Below, one piece after another: positions 42,809 through 50,925 of a stretch of 64,000 nt of DNA. The notes beneath the pieces are model-generated. The model worked only from the letters and a program-made list of their open reading frames with translations. It did no database searches and was not told the origin of the DNA. The stretch is taken from contig NZ_BSOB01000020.1 in the NCBI RefSeq assembly GCF_030160295.1, positions 17,846 to 81,845 on the forward strand. Reading direction: 5' to 3'. The DNA is from Dyella acidisoli. GTDB taxonomy: Bacteria; Pseudomonadota; Gammaproteobacteria; Xanthomonadales; Rhodanobacteraceae. The stretch's first letter is position 1, and each line of letters opens with the position of its first letter. Made by a program: the position numbers and the translations under genes.

Positions 42809-43183
42809 ATATCGTGCGACTACCCGGCGCTCCCGGTTTTGAGTAGCGAGGAAAGCCGGGACCCAGCGTCTTTATGGCATCAAAGATCACTGGATATCAG
42901 CTTGACCAGCTTCGCTGTTGTGAAGCTCGACTTTTTTCGATCGTCATTCGGCGCATGTAGGTATGAGCAAATAGAAGTGCCCGGTTTTGGGCGAGGAAAA
43001 CTGGGGCAGCGTCTTTATCGCGTCAAAGTCGCTGGATCCCAGCTTTCGCTGGGATGACGATCGGGCGAATTGAAAGAATGCGGCGAGCTTGGATAGCTTC
43101 AAGATTCTGTTGAAGTCACTAGTCATTAACTCGCTCGTTCTTCGTGCGCTTCAAGGAACCTTCTCGTTCGGAAGGCTGTGTTT
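42809..43183. other. Intergenic region with decayed REP elements
   Basis: 375 bp without a gene. At 42828-42895 the sequence CCCGGTTTTGAGTAGCGAGG then AAAGCCGGGACCCAGCGTC is a mutated REP left side. From 42976 a second decayed copy ends with GGATCCCAGCTTTCGCTGGG and ATGACGA (43036-43063). These resemble subfamily C (CAGCGTCTTTATCGCGTCAAAG). The copies have lost much of the pairing. Confidence 0.6.
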
Positions 43184-44089
43184 TCAGGCGGTTACTGGAA
43201 TCACGAAGTTCGATTTAGCCCACGCGGCAAAACTCGTCGGCTGCTTGCCGGCAACTTTGTTAGCCAGCGCGATCGCATCACGCGAATCGGAGCCGAGATA
43301 CGTGTGCGCTTCGAAGTAGGCGAGCATCGCCGCGACGTCCTCGGCGCCCGGGAACCAGCCAGCAAAAACCTCGCGTGGGACTTGCTTGAACGAGAACGCG
43401 TGGCCTTGGCGGTTCAGCGTGGCGATGATTTCGTTGAAGCTCAAGAAATCGCCGACAAGCGGTAAATGTTCGCCATGCCCAGCGAGGTCCGGCTGCGCGA
43501 ACACACCTGCCACGATGCGGCCGAGTTCAGTGATGTCACCCATGTGGATGGCCCGCCGATCGGGATCAAGTGGCAGTACCCAGCCCTTGGTGCCATCGGC
43601 TTGTTTCTGCGGAGCCATTGCGCCGGTCAGGTTTTGAAAATAGAACGGTGCGATCACAAACGTGTGGTAAGCAAATCCGGCTGCGCTCACGGCACGTTCG
43701 ATCTTCGCCTTGTCTGTGAAATGCGGGACATGGATCTTGCCGTGGCTGATCGTCTCCACGTTTGGGAGCGTCGACCAGATCAAGTGCTGCACGCCGGCTT
43801 CTTTCGCGGCATTGACGGCGGCGAGTGCCTGCTTGGTTTCATCCGCACCGGCTTCCCAGGCATTGGTTACCAGGAAAACGCCGTGTGCTCCAGCAAATGC
43901 AGTTTTAAGCGTTTCCGGACGATTGAAGTCCGCTAGCACGACTTCGTCACCCAGCCCTGCATGCTTGGCCGGATCGCGCGTCAACGCGCGCACTTTGAAT
44001 TGACCGCTCGCCTGCAGTGCGCGCACAACGCCACCGCCTTGCTGACCGGTTGCGCCGACGACGGCGATGAGCTTCTGCGTGTTCGACAT
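43184..44089 (-). CDS. NmrA-family NAD(P)-binding protein
   Basis: 301 residues. It begins IAVVGATGQQGGGVVRALQAS, the GxxGxxG dinucleotide site of NmrA/HSCARG-like atypical SDRs; the next conserved parts are GAHGVFLVTNAW and LIWSTLPNVETI. NmrA-like proteins bind NAD(P) and act as redox sensors or reductases, usually without the YxxxK dyad, which I do not see here. It lies 39 bp downstream of an azoreductase gene on the same strand. The azoR-like and yceI-like genes probably share its transcript, under the divergent LysR gene. Confidence 0.9.
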   Translation of the reverse strand: MSNTQKLIAVVGATGQQGGGVVRALQASGQFKVRALTRDPAKHAGLGDEVVLADFNRPETLKTAFAGAHGVFLVTNAWEAGADETKQALAAVNAAKEAGVQHLIWSTLPNVETISHGKIHVPHFTDKAKIERAVSAAGFAYHTFVIAPFYFQNLTGAMAPQKQADGTKGWVLPLDPDRRAIHMGDITELGRIVAGVFAQPDLAGHGEHLPLVGDFLSFNEIIATLNRQGHAFSFKQVPREVFAGWFPGAEDVAAMLAYFEAHTYLGSDSRDAIALANKVAGKQPTSFAAWAKSNFVIPVTA

Positions 44090-44128
44090 GGTTGTTCTCC
44101 AGTGCGTATGTGTTGGCGCGGCGCTGCT

Positions 44129-44734
44129 TCACGCAGCGATCGCAGCGCTCTCTTTCTTCGCCGAGGCGATGGCCCCATTACGTGCCTCCGGACTCATCGC
44201 GACACCTTCCGCGCGAATGAAGGTGATATCCGTGATGCCCAGAAAGCCGAATGCCGCTCTCAGATAAGTTTCCTGATGATCGAAGATGGCGGCAGGGGAG
44301 CCTTCGCTGTAAACACCGCCGCGCGACGAGGCGATGACCAGCTTCTTGTCGCCACACAGTCCGACCGGGCCGTGTTCCCCGTAGCGGAACGTTTTCCCGG
44401 CGACGGAGATGCGGTCGATCCAGGCCTTCAGTTGAGAGGGAATGCCAAGGTTGTACATCGGCGCACCGATCACCACGATATCGGCTGCCAGGAACTCCTC
44501 GAGCGCGCGCTGGCCGATGGCTACATCAGACTTCAATGCGTCATCGACCGGAGCGCCTTGAGCTGCCGCGAGGTGTGCTGCCGTCAGATGGCCGATCGGT
44601 GTGGCGGCAAGGTCGAGACGCGTGACCGCAAGGCCGGGATGGCGACCCCGAAAGGTCGCCACGACATCCGCGGATAAATCACGGCTCACGGAGCCTTGCC
44701 CGAGGATGCTGGAATCTACGTGTAGTAGTTTCAT
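44129..44734 (-). CDS. azoR: FMN-dependent NADH-azoreductase
   Basis: 201-residue flavodoxin-like fold enzyme that reduces azo dyes and quinones with NADH and FMN. The start is [20 protein letters not shown], with the FMN phosphate loop [11 protein letters not shown]. The middle [37 protein letters not shown] and the end [11 protein letters not shown] match AzoR. The physiological job may be quinone detoxification. It is in a three-gene run with the NmrA and YceI genes. Confidence 0.93.
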   Translation of the reverse strand: MKLLHVDSSILGQGSVSRDLSADVVATFRGRHPGLAVTRLDLAATPIGHLTAAHLAAAQGAPVDDALKSDVAIGQRALEEFLAADIVVIGAPMYNLGIPSQLKAWIDRISVAGKTFRYGEHGPVGLCGDKKLVIASSRGGVYSEGSPAAIFDHQETYLRAAFGFLGITDITFIRAEGVAMSPEARNGAIASAKKESAAIAA

Positions 44735-44755
44735 GAGACTTCTCTCCGAATGGGC

Positions 44756-45334
44756 TTACTGCTTGAGCGCTTCGGCCGAAATCAGCAGCTTGGTCTTCAT
44801 GCTGAAGCCGTACGCCTTGGCATAATCGACGCCGAAATCACCGCGATCGAAATCGCCGACTGCGTCGACGCCACATACTTCACGCTTGAGCATCGGGTGC
44901 TGCACGCACTTGAACGAGTTGATCGTCAGCGTCAGCGGCTTGGTCACGCCGTGTATCGTCAGATTGCCGACGACAGCGACCGGCTTGTCGCCCTCGAACT
45001 GGATCGTGCCTTTGTAGGTGGCTTCTGGGAACTTCGAGGCGTCGAAGAATTGATTCGACTGCACAAGCTGGTCGAGCTTCGCGTTGCCGGTGTGGACTGA
45101 TGCAATGTCGGTCGTCACTTCAACCGTGCCCGTGTGTGCCGAGCGATCGAGCGTCACCGTGCCTTGTGACTTGTCGAACTTGCCACGCCATACCGAAACA
45201 CCGCCAAGGTGGTCGGCTTCAAAGCTCGGGTATGTGTGATCCGGATCAAGCTGGTACGTCGACGTGCTCGCGAATGCCGAAAACGACAGCAAGGCGGTGA
45301 GCGCGCCCGTTGCGATCATCAGATGCTTTTTCAC
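44756..45334 (-). CDS. YceI-family periplasmic protein
   Basis: 192 residues with signal peptide ([21 protein letters not shown]) and the YceI lipocalin-like fold: [29 protein letters not shown], then [20 protein letters not shown]. Such proteins bind isoprenoids such as ubiquinone or polyprenyl chains. The GTG at 45334 with AAGGAG six bases upstream was chosen; the open frame extends further but without a ribosome site. It is first in the operon yceI-azoR-nmrA, which suggests a quinone or redox-stress function, and is divergent from LysR. Confidence 0.9.
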   Translation of the reverse strand: MKKHLMIATGALTALLSFSAFASTSTYQLDPDHTYPSFEADHLGGVSVWRGKFDKSQGTVTLDRSAHTGTVEVTTDIASVHTGNAKLDQLVQSNQFFDASKFPEATYKGTIQFEGDKPVAVVGNLTIHGVTKPLTLTINSFKCVQHPMLKREVCGVDAVGDFDRGDFGVDYAKAYGFSMKTKLLISAEALKQ

Positions 45335-45470
45335 ATCAATCTCCTTAAAACATTGAGTTGCCGCGCCTGTGCACGGAATAGGGTGACTTGCCATCGGGCA
45401 GTCCAGAAACGGGCGCCTGCTGCGTGACATCGCAAAAAGTGCGGATTGAACGCATTACCTACAAGTCGGT

Positions 45471-45496
45471 AAAATCGGATTTGATTAATCCATTTT
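45471..45496. promoter_or_regulatory. Candidate LysR operator
   Basis: AAAATCGGATT and AATCCATTTT form an inverted pair 12 bp upstream of the LysR ATG, in the divergent yceI/lysR intergenic region. LysR regulators bind dyads with T-N11-A in such places. No binding evidence beyond sequence symmetry. Confidence 0.5.
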
Positions 45497-45508
45497 TGGA
45501 GAAATCTA

Positions 45509-46420
45509 ATGCTCGACCTGAATGACTTGGCGATGTTCGTCCAGGTGGTCCGTGCGGGTAGTTTTTCTGAGGCGGCGCGACGTCTGGGCATGCCGGCAAA
45601 TACGCTGAGCCGGCGCATTGATCAATTCGAAGGGCAGCTCGGCACGCGTCTGCTGCATCGCTCGACACGCAAACTCGCGCCGAGCGCAGAAGGTCAGGCG
45701 TTGTTTGAGCGCTATGCGTCGGCTCTAGATCAGATCTTCGAGATCGAGCGACACCATGCCGATGTGCAGGCGCCGTCGGGCTCGGTTCGCGTCGCCGCGA
45801 TGCTCGGTCTGTTTGAATTTTTCCGCATGGAATGGCTGGCCGAGTTCTACACGCGCTATCCGCACATCCGCATCGATTTCCTGCTCGACGATACGCCCAC
45901 CGATTTGATCGCCGAGCGCATCGATCTGGCCGTGCGCATAGGTATCGAGACCGGTAGCGGCTTCAAAGTGCGTCGGTTGGGGCCGAATGCAATGTTCCTG
46001 GCGGCGAGTCCGGCCTATCTGAAACGGCGCCCCGCTCCGCGCACGTTGCGCGAACTGGCCGAACATGACTGTCTGACGATTTCCAATCGCCAGGGTCGCA
46101 ACACGTGGCGTCTGCAGGGTCCACGCGGTAGTCAGGAGGTGCCAATCAACAGTCGGTTCGCTGTCAACGACATGCGAGTGCTGACACACGCGTGTATGGC
46201 TGGGCTGGGTATTGCGCTGCTGCCACAGTTGATGATTGAACCCTTCATCGCGATGGAGCAACTCGTACGCGTGCTGCCAAGCTATCGGCGCGCAAGCACC
46301 GAACTCGGCCTGCAGCTTGTATACACAAGCCGCCCGCCAGTGCCACCTCCGGTAGCAGTCTTCGCCGATTTTCTATGGGAGAAACTGTGCGAAGTGATGC
46401 CAAGCTCTTCACGGAAGTAG
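45509..46420 (+). CDS. LysR-family transcriptional regulator
   Basis: 303 residues. The N-terminal winged HTH is typical: LNDLAMFVQVVRAGSFSEAARRLGMPANTLSRRIDQFEGQLGTRLLHRSTRKLAPSAEG. The C-terminal periplasmic-binding-like effector domain follows (GSVRVAAMLGLFEFFRMEWL and ALLPQLMIEPFIAMEQLVRVLP). It is divergent from the yceI-azoR-nmrA genes, its likely targets; a dyad upstream may be the operator. The effector is unknown, probably a quinone or aromatic compound by analogy with related azoR regulators. Confidence 0.93.
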   Translation: MLDLNDLAMFVQVVRAGSFSEAARRLGMPANTLSRRIDQFEGQLGTRLLHRSTRKLAPSAEGQALFERYASALDQIFEIERHHADVQAPSGSVRVAAMLGLFEFFRMEWLAEFYTRYPHIRIDFLLDDTPTDLIAERIDLAVRIGIETGSGFKVRRLGPNAMFLAASPAYLKRRPAPRTLRELAEHDCLTISNRQGRNTWRLQGPRGSQEVPINSRFAVNDMRVLTHACMAGLGIALLPQLMIEPFIAMEQLVRVLPSYRRASTELGLQLVYTSRPPVPPPVAVFADFLWEKLCEVMPSSSRK

Positions 46421-46438
46421 GCTAGGCGACCATGGCGT

Positions 46439-46462
46439 GTAGGTTGGGGTGTAAACCCCGAC
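46439..46462. repeat. Half copy of GTTGGGG hairpin repeat
   Basis: GTAGGTTGGGGTGTAAACCC then CGAC; TATGCCATGCAC follows as in the copy at 62782. Only the left half is preserved. Confidence 0.6.
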
Positions 46463-46587
46463 TATGCCATGCACATATATATCCCGATTCTTTGGTTTGA
46501 ACACTGAGATATCCACACGTTTTTAGCTCTTTATTCTTTGCAAAACAAAAGAGCCATGCACAAGCGAATCACAATAAAGTACCGTGT

Positions 46588-46709
46588 CGTCATCCCGGCG
46601 AAGGCCGGGATCCAGTCTAAATATGCCGTGCGAAGCACACGTCATTTATTTGTATGGAGTGCTACGCACAACATGTTTGTACTGGATCCCGGCCTTCGCC
46701 GGGATGACG
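46588..46709. repeat. REP-like element, subfamily B
   Basis: Left arm CGTCATCCCGGCGAAGGCCG, right arm CGGCCTTCGCCGGGATGACG. The inner sequence shares CCAGTCTAAATATG and GAGTGCT with the copy at 20760-20878. Arms differ from that copy by T-to-C paired with A-to-G, so pairing is kept. Confidence 0.88.
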
Positions 46710-46843
46710 AAACGCTCTGAAACAGAATCGCGGCGAACTCCAACCTTTGTCAGGAAGACGGACAAAAATACGGGATACTTCAGGATTTACCCCTCCAACC
46801 TACACTCCGATGCGAATGCTGGATAGACGAGAGTCATACGACT

Positions 46844-47293
46844 ATGAAGCAACCCAAAGAGCTATTGACCGCTGCTGATATCGCGGCGATGACCGCCAAG
46901 GTTTCCGTCCACGATCTGAACCCCAATGCCGTTCGCCACAAGAAATCCGTTGGCGATGCAGTCGGATTGACCCAAATCGGCGCGCTCATCATTACGATCA
47001 TGCCGGGCCATGAATCATCGGAATATCACCGGCACCTGTATGAAGAGGAGTGTCTATACATCCTCTCCGGTCATGGCGAAGCCACCATCGGGGATCAGGT
47101 ATGCAGCGTGGGTGCGGGTGATTTTCTTGGCTTTGCGCGAGGAGGGCCTGCGCACGTTCTTACCAATACGGGCAATGAGCCGCTGGTGTTCTTCGTAGTT
47201 GGGCAGCGTTTGGAGCATGACGTCTGCGACTATCCAAGGAAAGGCGTGAGGCTTTATATAGCCGGCAAGGAAGAGGCTTACGTGAAACTTTAA
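46844..47293 (+). CDS. Single-domain cupin protein
   Basis: 149 residues. Cupin motif 1 is HRHLYEEECLYILSGHGEATIG with two His and a Glu as metal ligands, and motif 2 is VGAGDFLGFARGGPAHVLTNTG with the last His. No signal peptide, so cytosolic. It resembles the cupins often annotated as transcription factor jelly roll or ectoine synthase-like, with unknown substrates. It is followed 20 bp later by a DUF1080 gene, so they probably form an operon. Confidence 0.85.
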   Translation: MKQPKELLTAADIAAMTAKVSVHDLNPNAVRHKKSVGDAVGLTQIGALIITIMPGHESSEYHRHLYEEECLYILSGHGEATIGDQVCSVGAGDFLGFARGGPAHVLTNTGNEPLVFFVVGQRLEHDVCDYPRKGVRLYIAGKEEAYVKL

Positions 47294-47313
47294 TTTATGG
47301 GTTGAGGTGACAC

Positions 47314-48063
47314 ATGGTTCGCAAAAGACGGGTGGCAAGCGCGGTGGCTGTTATGAGTTTCATCGCGTGCGGCATGGTTCATGCGCAGCAACACAACACG
47401 CTCACCGCGCAGGAAAAGGCGCAGGGCTGGCAGTTGCTGTTCGATGGCAGCAGCCTGAGCGGCTGGCATTCCTATCTGGCCAAGGCGCCGGGCAAGGATT
47501 GGAAGGTGAGTGATGGCGCGATTTTGCTACAGAAGCAGCGAAGCGATCCGCAGGCGGATTTCCAGGATCTGGTTACCGACGCCGAGTTCGGCAATTTCGA
47601 TCTGAAGCTGTCGTGGAAAATGAGCCCCTGTGCGGACAGTGGCGTGATGTTCTACGTGCACGAATCACCCAAGTACCAGAATACCTATGAAACCGGCCCG
47701 GAAATGCAGATTGCAGACCTGGCCTGTACCAAGCCGGACAGTCGCGTGTTGTACGAGCGGTCCGGCGATCTGTTCGATCTGATTTCCTCAGATGTGGAAT
47801 GGGTGAACGAGGCAGGGCAGTGGAACGACTTTGAAATCATCGCCGATCATGGGCATGTGCAGTTTTTTCAGAACGGGCACAAGGTGATCGACACGCAGTT
47901 GTGGAATGAGGATTGGAAGCGCCTCGTTGCGCGCACCAAGTTTAAGGCGTGGCCTGATTTCGCAACTTTCCGCGAAGGGCATATTTCCTTGCAGGCCACT
48001 GAGGACAAGGGCGTAACGCCGATACGGTTGTGGTTTCGGGATATCAAGATCAGGAAGTTGTAG
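47314..48063 (+). CDS. Secreted DUF1080 (3-keto-disaccharide hydrolase-type) protein
   Basis: 249 residues. Signal peptide (RRVASAVAVMSFIACGMVHA). The DUF1080 concanavalin-like domain starts with GWQLLFDGSSLSGWHSYLAK and has FDLKLSWKMSPCADSGVMFYVHESPKYQNTYETGPEMQIAD and SVEWVNEAGQWNDFEIIADHGHVQFFQNGHKV-type stretches. Characterised members cleave 3-ketoglycosides or bind sugars. It is 20 bp after the cupin gene. Together with the SGNH and alginate-lyase-family genes that follow, it suggests plant or bacterial polysaccharide use. Confidence 0.87.
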   Translation: MVRKRRVASAVAVMSFIACGMVHAQQHNTLTAQEKAQGWQLLFDGSSLSGWHSYLAKAPGKDWKVSDGAILLQKQRSDPQADFQDLVTDAEFGNFDLKLSWKMSPCADSGVMFYVHESPKYQNTYETGPEMQIADLACTKPDSRVLYERSGDLFDLISSDVEWVNEAGQWNDFEIIADHGHVQFFQNGHKVIDTQLWNEDWKRLVARTKFKAWPDFATFREGHISLQATEDKGVTPIRLWFRDIKIRKL

Positions 48064-48397
48064 ATAGACGCGTGCGATTGCACCTTTCTAGGGATGCTCT
48101 ATCTTGCTTGGACGTCAGTTCCGCTTTCGCGCATTGTTGCCCGGCGAAATATTGGCCCCTAATTATCGCAATGCTTGATAGCTCGTCGTCCCGGCGAAGG
48201 CCGGGACCCAGCGACTTGAAGATCGTCAAAGTCACTGGGCCCCGGCCTTCGCCGGGGCGACGCACGCGGGGAGGGCACATGGATGTGCCCGGCTATGAGT
48301 AGGTGAGCTTTCGCGGTAATGACGACCGTGAGGGGCTGAGGCGGTTGGAATTGGGCTCTACACGGATATGCCCGCAAACAACGTGGAGATCAAAAAC
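48064..48397. other. Intergenic region with REP subfamily C and GGGCACA palindrome
   Basis: 334 bp without a gene. It holds a REP element (48184-48262) immediately followed by GGGAGGGCACATGGATGTGC-type sequence at about 48268-48300, the inverse of the motif at 11468. The two repeats lie directly end to end. Confidence 0.6.
48184..48262. repeat. REP-like element, subfamily C
   Basis: Left arm CGTCGTCCCGGCGAAGGCCG (one base different from the 25153 copy), right arm CGGCCTTCGCCGGGGCGACG, spacer CAGCGACTTGAAGATCGTCA. Confidence 0.88.
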
Positions 48398-49267
48398 GTG
48401 AAGGTTTCAGCGTCGCTTTCTTTTGTCCTCGCTATTGCACTTACAGGCAGTATCAGCACGGCCCAGTCGTCACCGCCTGCAAACTCATCCATCACTCTAG
48501 TCCCTCCCACTGCCGTAGGCGTGATGGACGACCCCTGCGCCACGCTTCTCCCGCAACCTGAAGTCCCGGCCGGCCCTGCGCTAAAGCGACGCACATCGCA
48601 AGACGCCCTCGCTGCAGCATCCAAAGCCTGGGACGAACAACATCGACGCTACGATTTCGGCGGTTTATGCCGTTTCCGTGCAGCCAACACCAAGTTGCCG
48701 TCGGCCACGGATCATCGTGTGGTGTTCTTCGGCGATTCCATCACGGAATCGTGGATCGACGCGGATTCGGACCTGTTCACCAACGACGTGATCGATCGTG
48801 GCATCAGTGGGCAGACCACGACGCAAATGGTGGTGCGTTTTCGCCAGGATGTGATCGATCTGCATCCGGCCGTGGTGCATATTCTTGCCGGCACCAATGA
48901 CATTGCCGGCAACACGGGTCCGACTTCGATCGAGGCGATCGAGAACAACATCAAGACGATGGTGGAGTTGGCGCGTGCTCACCATGTCCGCGTGATATTG
49001 GCGTCAATCACCCCGGTTGCCAAATACCCGTGGCGGCGGGAGGTTCAACCTGTCGAGACCATTCGCACCATCAACGATTGGATGAAGGGGTATGCGAAGG
49101 AAAATGGGTTGGTTTATCTCGATTACTTCAGTTCGCTGGATGATGGCCATCGAGGGTTCATCGCGAAGTTGGCGATTGATGGGGTGCATCCCAATGCAGA
49201 GGGGTATGCGGTGATGGACAAGCTGGCGAGGCAGTCGATCAAAGAAGCGCTGTCGGCTGCGCCTTGA
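48398..49267 (+). CDS. Secreted SGNH/GDSL-family hydrolase
   Basis: 289 residues. Signal peptide VKVSASLSFVLAIALTGSIS-TAQS. The SGNH blocks are visible: block I VVFFGDSITESWID (Ser), block II Gly in GISGQTTTQM, block III HILAGTNDIAGNTG (Asn), and block V IDGVHPNAEGYAVM (Asp-x2-His). It is related to rhamnogalacturonan acetylesterase/TesA-like esterases, so it may deacetylate sugars. The GTG at 48398 has GGAG 8 bp upstream and starts the signal peptide; an ATG at 48368 would add 10 residues. Mature N-terminus is long and Pro-rich before the core. Confidence 0.88.
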   Translation: MKVSASLSFVLAIALTGSISTAQSSPPANSSITLVPPTAVGVMDDPCATLLPQPEVPAGPALKRRTSQDALAAASKAWDEQHRRYDFGGLCRFRAANTKLPSATDHRVVFFGDSITESWIDADSDLFTNDVIDRGISGQTTTQMVVRFRQDVIDLHPAVVHILAGTNDIAGNTGPTSIEAIENNIKTMVELARAHHVRVILASITPVAKYPWRREVQPVETIRTINDWMKGYAKENGLVYLDYFSSLDDGHRGFIAKLAIDGVHPNAEGYAVMDKLARQSIKEALSAAP

Positions 49268-49274
49268 CTGGAGT

Positions 49275-49410
49275 TCCCTCTCCCCATTGGGGAGAGGGCT
49301 AGGGTGAGGGGACAATCTTGCGGTAGGAGTTAATCAGAGCGCTGCTCTTGCGGAGTCTGAGGCAAGTCGTGGCCCCTCACCCCAACCCTCTCCCCGGAGG
49401 GGAGAGGGGG
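49275..49410. repeat. CCCTCTCC inverted repeat element, full copy
   Basis: Left CCCTCTCCCCATTGGGGAGA and GGGTGAGGGGACAATCTTGC, right CCCTCACCCCAACCCTCTCC and GGAGGGGAGAGGGGG. It lies between the convergent SGNH and alginate-lyase-family genes and abuts the latter's stop. Confidence 0.85.
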
Positions 49411-49419
49411 CAGAACTTC

Positions 49420-50619
49420 TCACCGCAACGTAAACGTCAACGTCCCATATCCCAACTGATCAAACCCACCACTATTCGGCCCATAGTTCCCGCCACCGCC
49501 TTCCGGCCGCACCTTCAGTGCAAAAGCCTGCACATGCGGCGCTTTCAACCCTTTCAGCACAACATAGTGGCTGTAAAGCAAATCCCAGATCGGCCGCGCA
49601 TTGCCACGTCCGTTGGCTGAAATCTCCTGCTGAGTGACGTCGCTGTTCTTGTACGGCGTATAAGGCACGTCTTCACCGAGGTTGTACTGGGCGGCATATT
49701 CGGCGCCACGCAACACACGGTTGTCGTCATAGCCGAAAAGATCGTCGCCCTGGTTCCAGGCCATCTGGCAGATCGTTCCAAGCAGCGCGATATCGAGCAT
49801 GGTGTGGCCCTGGTCGCGTCCGCTTTCCTGCACCTGGCCCAGGCCATTTGGATAAAGCTTCCACACGACGTGTTCGATGGAACCATTGCCTTCGCCGTGC
49901 TTGAAGTAGGCGATGGCTTCGTCGTAGATGTCACGGCGATCGGCCAGTACACCGATCGACAGCATCGATGCCATGTTGGCCAGATCCCAGTTGGCCCAGT
50001 AATGATCGATCTTGGCGCCGTTGTGCCGCGTCAGGAAATCATGGTTCATCGGATAGAACACGTTGAGCATCATCGCCTGGAAGCGATGGAAGTCGGTCGG
50101 TTGCCACTTGCGATAAGTGCGCAGGATTTCCGCGGCGTTCGCGAGTTCATAGCCGTAGATACCCGAAGCGAGAAAGCGGTCGGAGCTTCCACCAATCGAA
50201 GTCAAGGTGTTTGCCCATGCATTGAGTATGGCGACCGCTTTGTCTGCATAGGCGTCATCGCCTGAGATTTTCCAGCGCAGGCCCAACGCATAGGCTGCGG
50301 CAGCATCGTTGAACAGCGCTGCATAATTTTCGTGATGAACGTGATCCGAGCCGCGATAAACGATGACCTGCGCGTTCGGCTTCCAATCGAGCGACGCATG
50401 GCGGTTCGCGGTAAGCATTTGCCAGTCTTGCATCCATGGCTCGCGCTTTTTCGCCACGTCCTGCTTCATGCGCTCAAAGTCTTTGTTGGTATGCAATAAA
50501 CCCGGATGTACGAATCCCTGCGAGTCGCTGGGCGATGCATGGCTGGATGGTGGAGCGGCGCAGCCAATGAGGATGCAGAGGAATGCACCAAGGAATAACA
50601 ACGAGGAAGTGAAACGCAT
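49420..50619 (-). CDS. Alginate-lyase-family lipoprotein
   Basis: 399 residues. Lipoprotein signal with lipobox LIGC (Cys near residue 20), so it should be anchored in a membrane. The alpha-toroid fold of PL5/PL38-type lyases is suggested by NRHASLDWKP, the TRHNGAKIDHYWANWDLANM motif in the middle (Asn, His and Trp), and YELANAAEILRTYRKW. The product may cleave alginate or another uronic polysaccharide; the polymer is not predictable. It is convergent with the SGNH gene. Together these point to a small carbohydrate locus, but no TonB receptor or sugar transporter is in view. Confidence 0.82.
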   Translation of the reverse strand: MRFTSSLLFLGAFLCILIGCAAPPSSHASPSDSQGFVHPGLLHTNKDFERMKQDVAKKREPWMQDWQMLTANRHASLDWKPNAQVIVYRGSDHVHHENYAALFNDAAAAYALGLRWKISGDDAYADKAVAILNAWANTLTSIGGSSDRFLASGIYGYELANAAEILRTYRKWQPTDFHRFQAMMLNVFYPMNHDFLTRHNGAKIDHYWANWDLANMASMLSIGVLADRRDIYDEAIAYFKHGEGNGSIEHVVWKLYPNGLGQVQESGRDQGHTMLDIALLGTICQMAWNQGDDLFGYDDNRVLRGAEYAAQYNLGEDVPYTPYKNSDVTQQEISANGRGNARPIWDLLYSHYVVLKGLKAPHVQAFALKVRPEGGGGNYGPNSGGFDQLGYGTLTFTLR

Positions 50620-50667
50620 AACGACTGATTGGCCCCATGAGCGACAAGAACATCATTCTCGCCTCGC

Positions 50668-50745
50668 CGTCATTCCCGCGAAAGCGGGAATCCATGTTGC
50701 TCTTCCCAAAAATCAAATTGGATTCCCGCTTTCGCGGGAATGACG
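50668..50745. repeat. REP-like element, subfamily A
   Basis: Left arm CGTCATTCCCGCGAAAGCGG, right arm CCGCTTTCGCGGGAATGACG, 78 bp in total. It lies between the divergent lyase and catalase genes and fills part of the 306-bp gap. The rest (50746-50925) should hold the katB promoter; no OxyR-type box was obvious. Confidence 0.9.
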
Positions 50746-50925
50746 GCCTCAAGATTTAGTTGGTATGTCACGTATCGTTATGATTTGGCCTAAAAAGACA
50801 TGTCATATAACCCGCCTATCGATTCCTTTTGAAATATCAATTTCACGAACGCAAGCATGTCCGATACGGTGCATCGCGAGAGCCGGCAGTCCTGAGAGCG
50901 CTGCCATGCATACCAGGGATCCACC

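Noticed and set aside
34625..43183. Prophage or integrative element with integrase
   Set aside because: No integrase, portal, terminase or other phage protein and no duplicate of the tRNA end was found, so only accessory region is claimed.
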